Position numbers and translations under genes: made by a program | The notes under the pieces: generated by a model | What the model was told of the DNA's origin: nothing | Database searches by the model: none | Seen by the model: the letters and a program-made list of their open reading frames with translations, nothing else | Origin: Armatimonadota bacterium | GTDB taxonomy: Bacteria; Armatimonadota; Zipacnadia; Zipacnadales; FEN-943 | DNA length: 20,023 bases | Reading direction: 5' to 3' | NCBI GenBank assembly: GCA_029777735.1 | Contig: JAKORR010000682.1 | Span: forward strand, 1-20,023 | Shown here: positions 14,134 to 20,023 of the stretch, one piece after another | Layout of the letters: each line of letters starts with the position of its first letter | How positions within the stretch are numbered: position 1 is the first letter of the stretch

Positions 14134-14283
14134 ATGTGTAACTGCAAGGGCAAGGGCTGTCAGCATCCTGAGAAGCTGAAGGACAAGCCAAAGGACTGCA
14201 CGCCGGAGCAGATCCGAGAGTGCCACGGGGATGTTGAGAAGCACCCGTGTGAAGAGTCCAGCGGCGATGAGCAAGCCCAATGA
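14134..14283 (+). CDS. Small Cys-rich protein co-transcribed with the ArsR regulator
   Basis: The 49-residue product starts MCNCKGKGCQHPEKLKDKPK and continues DCTPEQIRECHGDVEKHPC. It has six cysteines and three histidines, arranged as CXCXXXXC, CXXXXXXXC and HXXXHPC, which suggests metal binding. The block HPEKLKxKPxxCxPEQIRECHGD looks like a conserved small-protein family next to metal-responsive regulators, but I cannot name it. The start is well supported: AGGAGG lies about 8 nt before the ATG, inside the end of the ArsR gene, which shows translational coupling. A role in metal storage or sensing is inference. Confidence 0.75.
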   Translation: MCNCKGKGCQHPEKLKDKPKDCTPEQIRECHGDVEKHPCEESSGDEQAQ

Positions 14284-14379
14284 CAACCCGCCCCGTACGG
14301 TCTAAACTCGCCCCCCGACGAACAAGGGATAGAGGCGAACGCCTGTAAGCAAAAGCGGTTGAAAGGAGGGAGAGTAGTG

Positions 14380-14775
14380 ATGGCCGATACCGGCGAGATC
14401 CAGGACCTGACAATAGGAACCATCGTGTTGAAGTGGCACCCGTGGGTGTCTTGGGAGACTGTTGCCAAGGATGCGAGGAATAGCGGTGGGGTTTCCGTTC
14501 CGCCTGATCCCGGGGTCTATGAAGTCAAGCACCCGAACGAAGAAACACGGCTGCACATAGGGAAGGCGAGCGATCTCAGGATGCGTATCAAGCAGGGGCT
14601 GGTGAGAGGGAAGGTGCCCCACTCGACCGGCAAAAAGCTGCGTGAGAACGAGGACATATCGAGGCTCCTCGTTAGGTGGGCACCCACGGACAGGCCAGCG
14701 GCTGCTGAGGAAGAGCTGCACAAGCGACACGTGGAGAGGTTTGGCCGCCTCCTCATATACACCCAACACACATAG
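14380..14775 (+). CDS. GIY-YIG-like nuclease domain protein
   Basis: The 131-residue protein has PGVYEV (residues 44-49, the GIY position) and RLHIGKASDLRMRI (57-70, the YIG position with following basic residues), followed by a helical part with EEELHKRHVERFG (100-112) that supplies the conserved glutamate. This order matches GIY-YIG endonuclease domains, with the second motif reading HIG. The N-terminal 40 residues are extra and not recognised. The ATG at 14380 has AGGAGGG about 10 nt upstream; an overlapping GTG at 14377 and a TTG at 14359 are weaker choices. It lies 96 bp after the Cys-rich gene and may be transcribed with it. It could be a stand-alone repair or mobile-element nuclease. 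Confidence 0.7.
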   Translation: MADTGEIQDLTIGTIVLKWHPWVSWETVAKDARNSGGVSVPPDPGVYEVKHPNEETRLHIGKASDLRMRIKQGLVRGKVPHSTGKKLRENEDISRLLVRWAPTDRPAAAEEELHKRHVERFGRLLIYTQHT

Positions 14776-16031
14776 CGGTGGGCGGGCTTGCTGTTACCCT
14801 CGCAGCGGGAGCTCCTGACAGATGCTGATGGGCGCGACGCTACAAGCGAGAAGGACTGGAGGGCGGGGGCTGAGGTTGCGGCGCGTCGCCCCCTCGCCGG
14901 TGGCGGTGGGGATCACGGCGGGGGTGTGTGATCCCCGCCCGAAGTGACCCTTGGCAGATGCTGGCGCGGGCGACCCTGTAAGCGATGGGATCCGTTGCAA
15001 ACCTAGCGGCCTTGACTGACCGGGATCACGGCACACTGGAGGGAAGGGGAGGGTGCTCGGCCGGGGTTGATGGTGGAGTCTGGGAAAAAGTTGCTCCTGT
15101 CCGCGTGATACTAGGCCTCAGAAATCCTCGAAGGGCGGCACTGAGGATGGTGCCCAGCGGGGTCGGTTAATCTGTATTATGTCAACTCCTGCAAGGGCTC
15201 AAAGGGGGTCGCAACTACGGGAGGTAGTACACGCGGGAGGATCCGCTACAGCTCGAGAAGGGCGCCCTTCACCACTCGAAACCACCAGCGAGGGCAACAG
15301 CCGGCGAGGGCGACCGTCCCTCCAGAATGCCCCGTAATGGCCCGTAGACGGCGCCTAGCGCGTTTTCTAGGGCGAGATAGGACAACACAACAATACGACA
15401 CCCACAACCCCCCCCCACGGTATGCAAAGCCGCCCTTCAGGTGCCCTAAAATCGCACCACGCTGTCCGCACCATCCCGCCATCCTTGAGCCTCTCTACTA
15501 TCAATGTGTCATGGGGTTGCCATGCCCACTAGGGTCACAACGGTAGCCTCTCCTGCACCACCGCCCGCTCGTATTCGGCGGCTACTTTGTCGCGCCATCG
15601 GCCTCGTGAAGCTTCAGCCAAATTGGCTGAAGCTTGTTGTCCCTCCACAATGCCCCTAGATTGCGCGTAGAGGCCGCTCAGCGCAATCTCAGGGCCAGGG
15701 CTAGGTTTAGGGAGCTACCCGTCGCCAGTTCCGCACCCAGGGCGCCTTTTTTAAAACCTGCAGAAACTGCGCATACGGCCAGGTCACCCGTGCGGCCACT
15801 TTTTAGGCTACAGAGTCCGGAAACTCCCTGCCAGTAGCCGCCCCTAATCCGAACTTGACCTGAGGAGCCCATATAGGAAATCCCAGATCAAGGCTCCGCG
15901 CCCCACCTCCCCCTTCAGGAAGGGCATTTCACGCCACCGCGCTGATCTCCTGCCGGGGTTGGGCCCGGGGCGCCGGGCAGGTAGCCGGGTGGTTCCGCGC
16001 GAACTAGACAGGAACCAGGAGGTGGAAGCCC
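14776..16031. other. About 1.25 kb of non-coding DNA with diverged repeats
   Basis: No frame here gives a plausible protein. I see: a 31-bp pair at 14819-14849 and 14955-14985 (24 of 31 identical); a second pair starting at 15316 and 15639 (37 of the first 50 bases identical); a stem-loop with 9-bp perfect arms at 14908-14916 and 14928-14936; and a nine-C run near 15409. The region looks like old duplicated and decayed sequence. No tRNA or rRNA is recognisable. Confidence 0.5.
15609..15635. repeat. 27-bp perfect palindrome
   Basis: AAGCTTCAGCCA (15609-15620) and TGGCTGAAGCTT (15624-15635) are perfect inverted arms with a 3-bp AAT centre. Only GTTGT follows on the plus strand, so a classical terminator is doubtful. 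It sits immediately before the second copy of the 15.3/15.6-kb repeat pair. Confidence 0.7.
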
Positions 16032-19000
16032 ATGACAATCCGTGTGCCTGGTGGGGCCCTGCTGTTCTCGATGGTCGTCGCTGGGGCGATGGCGGCACTT
16101 CACGCCGCGCCCGCGCGGGGCGATGCGCTCGAGCTCTACGTATCCCCGGAGGGCCGGGACACCTGGTCCGGCACGCTCGCCGCGCCCGCCGGCGACGACG
16201 GCCCCTTCGCCACGCTGGCCCGTGCCCGCGACGAGGTACGCAAGGCCAAGGCCGACGGCCGTCTTGCCGAGGGTGCCACCGTCCACGTGCGCGGCGGCAC
16301 CTACCCCCTCACCGAGACCTTCGAGCTGGGAGCCGAGGACTCAGGCACGGCCGAGGGGCCGGTGGTATACCGTGCCTACGAGCAGGAGAAGCCTGTGTTG
16401 GTCGGCGCCGCCAAGGTCACGGACTTCCGGCCCTACAGGGGCGAGATTCTCCAGTGCGACCTCAAGGGCACACCCCTCGAGGGGGTGATCTTCAGGCAGC
16501 TCTTCTTCCGCAGCGAGCGGATGGAGATGGCCCGCTACCCCAACGTGGACCCGGAGGACCCCCACTTCGGCCGCTGGGCCTACGTCCTGGCCTCGGAGGG
16601 TGCTGGGGTCAGAGACCGCTTCCGCTGCACCGACGACGTCATCAAGGACTGGAGCCGCGTGCAGCACGCCGAGGTCTGTATCCACCCGTCCTACGGCTGG
16701 GCGTGGAACATTGTTCCGGTGAAGGCCGCCGAGCGCGAGACGCGCACGATCCGGCTGGCGGGCAATGTGTCCTACGACCTGCAGGTAGGCGACCGGTACT
16801 TCGTGCGCAACCTGCTGGAGGAGCTGGACGCCCCCGGCGAGTGGTACCTGGACCGCGACAGCTGGACGCTGTACTTCTGGCCGCCCTCGCCGGTGGGCGA
16901 GGGCGACGTGCTGGCACCCGTGGTTGGCTGCCCTGTCAGGATGAAGGGCGCTGCGCACGTGACCCTCCGCGGCTTCACCATCGAGGCCTGCGACGATGAC
17001 GCGGTGCAGATCCAGGACTGCGAGAGCTGCGTCGTGGCCCAGAGCGTGATCCGCAACTGCGGCGGCTGGGGCGTGCGGGTCTGGGGCGGGCACAGGTCTG
17101 GCGCGCTGGGCAATGACATCTACTCCACGGGTTCAGGCGGTGTTTCTCTCGCCGGTGGTGACCGCAAGACCCTCGAGCGCGGCGAGAACTTCGCCACCAA
17201 CAACTACATCCATCACGTGGCGCAAATCTGGCGAACCTATCGTGGCGGCGTCCTCATCAACGGCGTCGGCAACCTGGCCAGCCACAATCTCATCCACGAC
17301 TGCTACCACCAGGGCATTGGCATGGGCGGCAACGACAACGTCGTCGAGTACAACATCGTTCACCACACCAACCTCGGCTCGGAGGACACAGGCGGCCTGT
17401 ACATGTCCTCGCGCGACTACACAGCCCGGGGCAACGTCATCCGCCACAACCTCTTCCACCACCTGGGCGGCTTCGGCAAGGCCAATTCCTGGCAACCCGT
17501 CCAGGACGGCAAGGTCAAGTTCCAGTACCCGCAGTTCACCTGGGGCATCTACCTGGACGCGCCGGAGACGGGCGTGCTCGTCTACGGCAACGTCCTGTAC
17601 AGCGTCCCCATCTGTGGCCTGTTCAACCACAGCGGCAAGGACAACACCTGGGAGAATAACATCGTCGTGGACGCACCGGCCTTTCGCGCCTCGGTCTGGG
17701 GCCAGGTGGACCTCTTCAATACCTCCTGGGACGAGCTCCGCCGGATCCGGGACGAGGGACTGCTCGATCTCTACCTCCAGCACTACCCCGACCTGGCCCG
17801 TTACAGCGAGCAGGAGCCGCGCCCGGCGACGATGTTCAACTGCAAGTTCGTCCGCAACATCGCCTACTACACCAGCGACGGCGGCAGGTGGCTGCGCGAG
17901 AGGAACGCCGACGCGTGGGACGGCGGTCAGCTCCTGTGGACCTATTGCGGCCACAAGGACGACTTCCCGGAGTTCGAGTTCGACTACAACACGGTCTACG
18001 CGCCCCCGGGCGTGGACCTCAAGGTCGAGCTCACCCTCCTGCCCGAGCCGCGCCAGCTCCTGACTTGGGATCAATGGCGCCAGACCGGCAAGGATGAGCA
18101 CTCGGTCTTCGCAGACCCCCTGTTCGTGGACCCCGCGAACCATGACTACCGGCTGAAGCCCGACTCCCCGGCCCTCAAGCTCGGCTTCAAGCCGATTCCC
18201 TTAGACAAGATTGGGCCCTACGAGGACAAGCTGCGCGCGAGCTGGCCTATCGTCGAGGCGCCGGGCGCCGCGGCCCTGGGCGATTTCACCACCGAGCGCT
18301 ACTTCGAGGTGCCCGGATTCGAGCCGACGCCCGCGAGCGAGTTCACACCGCGCCGGGGAGCCGGTAACTGCTTCGCCAAGCTCGCGGCAGGCCAGCCCGT
18401 GACGCTGGCCTGCTTCGCTGGCGGCAACCATGCCCAGGGCGGCTGGCTCCCGGCCGTGATCCAGACGCTGCGCGAGCGCTACCCTGGGGTCGAAATCAAG
18501 GCCGTGGACGCAAGCATCTGCGGCTGTGCGCGGGGCTCAGGCTTCAGCGTGTACCGCTTCGGTCACGACGTGCTCAGCCACAAGCCCGATTTGGTCTTCG
18601 TGGACTTCGCGGCCGACGACAAGGAAACGAACATGGAGACGGTTTTCAGGGCGGTCGAGGGCATCGTGCGGCAGGCCTGGCGCGCCAACCCGGCTGTGGA
18701 CTTGGTCTTCGTCTACGCCTTTCGGCCCGGCTACGAGGAGGCCTACAACGAGGGGCTGTGCCCCGCGCCGGTCTCGGCCTACGAAAAGCTTGCCGACCAC
18801 TACGGCATTCCCTCGATCAACATGGGCCATCGCATTGCGCGCATGGCCCGCGAGGATGCGCTGGTCATCCGGGCCTCGGCCGAGGAGGCCGCGAAGCTGG
18901 GCGACAAGCCCGTCTTCACCCACGACGGCGTCTACGCGTCCCAAGCCGCCTGGCAGCTGTACGCCGCCTGCATCGCCGACGGCCTGGCGCAGCTCGCGAA

Positions 19001-19526
19001 GGCCCCGGCCGCCGGTCCCCACGAGCTCGGCCCACCCTTCAGGCCCAACCACCTCGAGGCCGCGACCCTCGTCCCGATCGCGCGGGCCATGGTCAGCGGC
19101 CCGTGGGAGAAGCTCCCGCCTGACGACGTGGACGGCCGCAGCTTCGCCCGCCACTTCGACACCGTCTGGTACACGAATACCCCTGGCGCACGGCTGAGCT
19201 TCCGGTTCACGGGCACAGACGCCAGTGTCTTCGACCTGGTCGGGCCGGACACGGGCCGGGTGAAGGTCACCGTGGACGGCGCGGAGATGGGGATCCGCGA
19301 GCGCGTGGACCCCTGGTGCTACTACCAGCGCCTGTCGGCCTTGCCCTTGGCGCAGGGCCTGGCCCCGGGCGAGCACACAGTCACGCTGGAGCTACTGCCT
19401 GATCCGCCTGACCGCAGCGTGCCCATCGCGGAGGCGAAGAAGGCTGGCCGCTACGACGCGAAGGCCTTCGAGGGCGTAGCTTTGAGGTTGGGATGGCTGA
19501 GGCTGGTCGGTGAACTTGTGGAGTGA
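16032..19526 (+). CDS. Secreted right-handed beta-helix protein with SGNH-like domain and C-terminal jelly roll
   Basis: The 1164-residue protein starts with a signal peptide (hydrophobic core about residues 8-27, cut near AARG-like small residues at 24-31). A beta-helix region follows: LYVSPEGRDTWSGTLAAP..., then many turn repeats rich in Asn (NNYIHHV, HNLIHDC, YNIVHHT, HNLFHHL, ENNIVVDA) up to about residue 725. Such proteins usually bind or cut polysaccharides. Residues about 780-985 align with GGSITxG-type SGNH hydrolases, but the motifs read CFAGGN, FAADD and HDGVY where Ser, Asn and His are expected, so this domain is probably inactive. The last 130 residues resemble a beta-sandwich. 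AGGAGGTG lies about 7 nt before the ATG. It is transcribed alone, with a long non-coding region upstream. Confidence 0.82.
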   Translation: MTIRVPGGALLFSMVVAGAMAALHAAPARGDALELYVSPEGRDTWSGTLAAPAGDDGPFATLARARDEVRKAKADGRLAEGATVHVRGGTYPLTETFELGAEDSGTAEGPVVYRAYEQEKPVLVGAAKVTDFRPYRGEILQCDLKGTPLEGVIFRQLFFRSERMEMARYPNVDPEDPHFGRWAYVLASEGAGVRDRFRCTDDVIKDWSRVQHAEVCIHPSYGWAWNIVPVKAAERETRTIRLAGNVSYDLQVGDRYFVRNLLEELDAPGEWYLDRDSWTLYFWPPSPVGEGDVLAPVVGCPVRMKGAAHVTLRGFTIEACDDDAVQIQDCESCVVAQSVIRNCGGWGVRVWGGHRSGALGNDIYSTGSGGVSLAGGDRKTLERGENFATNNYIHHVAQIWRTYRGGVLINGVGNLASHNLIHDCYHQGIGMGGNDNVVEYNIVHHTNLGSEDTGGLYMSSRDYTARGNVIRHNLFHHLGGFGKANSWQPVQDGKVKFQYPQFTWGIYLDAPETGVLVYGNVLYSVPICGLFNHSGKDNTWENNIVVDAPAFRASVWGQVDLFNTSWDELRRIRDEGLLDLYLQHYPDLARYSEQEPRPATMFNCKFVRNIAYYTSDGGRWLRERNADAWDGGQLLWTYCGHKDDFPEFEFDYNTVYAPPGVDLKVELTLLPEPRQLLTWDQWRQTGKDEHSVFADPLFVDPANHDYRLKPDSPALKLGFKPIPLDKIGPYEDKLRASWPIVEAPGAAALGDFTTERYFEVPGFEPTPASEFTPRRGAGNCFAKLAAGQPVTLACFAGGNHAQGGWLPAVIQTLRERYPGVEIKAVDASICGCARGSGFSVYRFGHDVLSHKPDLVFVDFAADDKETNMETVFRAVEGIVRQAWRANPAVDLVFVYAFRPGYEEAYNEGLCPAPVSAYEKLADHYGIPSINMGHRIARMAREDALVIRASAEEAAKLGDKPVFTHDGVYASQAAWQLYAACIADGLAQLAKAPAAGPHELGPPFRPNHLEAATLVPIARAMVSGPWEKLPPDDVDGRSFARHFDTVWYTNTPGARLSFRFTGTDASVFDLVGPDTGRVKVTVDGAEMGIRERVDPWCYYQRLSALPLAQGLAPGEHTVTLELLPDPPDRSVPIAEAKKAGRYDAKAFEGVALRLGWLRLVGELVE

Positions 19527-19550
19527 ACGCCCGCCGGCTCTGGTTCTGCA

Positions 19551-19579
19551 GGGCGGGGCTTCAGCCTGGGAGCCCGCCC
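19551..19579 (+). terminator. GC-rich stem-loop after the beta-helix gene
   Basis: GGGCGGG (19551-19557) and CCCGCCC (19573-19579) pair 24 nt after the stop codon, with a further CT/AG pair beyond a bulged G. No T tract follows, so it may be a weak or U-less terminator or simply a message-protecting hairpin. Confidence 0.4.
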
Positions 19580-19619
19580 CCCAGTCCTGGCCCTCAGCCC
19601 CCCCGGCCTGCTGCCTGGA

Positions 19620-19774
19620 CTGGGCCAGGCTAAGCACCCGGACAACATCCTGGTGGTCGGCAGCGGCCGCGAGATGCAGCGGCGTCTTCCCAAGTCTGGG
19701 CCGCCCACAATCTGCACGATCCCCAAACACTTGCCCTCTGCGTCAAACGAGACAACCGCATCGTTGATGACATC
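19620..19774 (-). pseudogene. Degraded gene scraps: ankyrin-like and DUF2283-like pieces
   Basis: On the minus strand 19774-19701 reads DVINDAVVSFDAEGKCLGIVQI, which resembles the end of DUF2283 proteins (acidic strand, then VxFDxEGxxxGI). In another frame, 19694-19620 reads GKTPLHLAAAADHQDVVRVL, a good single ankyrin repeat. Neither piece has a start or room for a whole domain array. They are probably remains of decayed genes, though chance similarity for one of them cannot be ruled out. Confidence 0.35.
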
Positions 19775-19851
19775 CCCCCGTTTTCTGGACCAGTGAGAGG
19801 GTTATAGCCTCGCTACTGCTGTGTGGTCTCCCGCCGCGGCGGCGTGCGCGG

Positions 19852-20023
19852 TCACGCGGGAGCCTGGAGTGCCGCCGTGAGGGCCGCGAGGGCCTGTCGC
19901 TGCTCGAACGTCAGCGCCGCGAGCGCCTCGGCCAGGGCCGCCACCTGCCCATCAGCCTCCGTGTTCGGCGCCTCGTCCAGGGCCGCCACCTTGCGTCGCA
20001 GGTCCTCGGGGTTCACGTGAGTG
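19852..20023 (-). CDS. 3' end of an Ala-rich helical protein (partial)
   Basis: The last 57 codons of a minus-strand frame are visible: NPEDLRRKVAALDEAPNTEA followed by DGQVAALAEALAALTFEQRQ and ALAALTAALQAPA, then TGA at 19854-19852. The alternating Ala/Leu with Glu/Gln pattern predicts amphipathic helices, and third codon positions are almost all G or C, as in real genes of this window. A GTG at about 20016 could even be the start of a tiny protein, but no ribosome-binding site is visible within the window. The function is unknown. Confidence 0.5.
   Translation of the reverse strand, partial: THVNPEDLRRKVAALDEAPNTEADGQVAALAEALAALTFEQRQALAALTAALQAPA

Noticed and set aside
17133..18143. 336-codon minus-strand ORF opposite the beta-helix gene
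   Set aside because: Val/Ala/Asp-rich shadow of the plus-strand coding sequence, without its own start signals.
1..20023. tRNA or rRNA genes
   Set aside because: I saw no T-loop-like (GGTTCAAATCC type) sequence with a matching acceptor stem and no rRNA core sequence on either strand.

Overview
The window is bacterial and GC-rich, and it shows strong Shine-Dalgarno sites, good sigma-70-type promoters and many GTG starts. It reads as two unlike halves. The left half (about 0.25-11.1 kb) has every gene on the minus strand and looks like a plasmid or plasmid-derived element. The right half (about 12.1-19.5 kb) is on the plus strand and carries chromosome-like metabolic genes of the kind common in Planctomycetota, Armatimonadota and related environmental bacteria: a six-hairpin glycosidase and a large secreted beta-helix protein. 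The phylum assignment is only a guess from gene content.

Left half, read in the direction of transcription (right to left): a 12-bp-period AT-rich array (11010-11093); a 17-bp iteron array (10575-10650); parA with its own promoter; an overlapping small winged-helix gene; two more 17-bp iteron arrays around a perfect GC-rich hairpin (8882-9089); a lambda-O-like replication initiator with three palindromes inside its gene (8229-8315); a large Eco57I/type IIG-like methyltransferase (restriction-modification); a NYN-domain ribonuclease behind a long structured leader; a HicA-HicB toxin-antitoxin pair; and a nucleotidyltransferase-HEPN toxin-antitoxin pair. Replication, partition, stable maintenance and defence therefore lie together, as expected for a self-maintaining replicon or its integrated remnant.

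The seam (about 11.7-12.0 kb) holds a decayed, internally deleted IS256-family transposase. The right half then has the glycosidase (12113), a small ArsR regulator with a clear promoter driving a Cys-rich 49-residue protein, a GIY-YIG-like protein, about 1.25 kb of non-coding DNA with diverged repeats and a 27-bp palindrome, a 1164-residue beta-helix plus SGNH-like protein whose SGNH catalytic residues appear replaced, degraded gene scraps, and the 3' end of a further minus-strand gene.

The strongest unusual signals are: (1) the NYN leader, with a perfect promoter and two tandem 35-bp repeats that fold as near-identical hairpins with a pairing-preserving change, followed by a UUCG hairpin and a terminator-like hairpin just before the ribosome-binding site; (2) the three 17-bp palindromic arrays flanking parA and its winged-helix partner; (3) the palindromes conserved in different reading frames inside rep; (4) the 12-bp periodic array.
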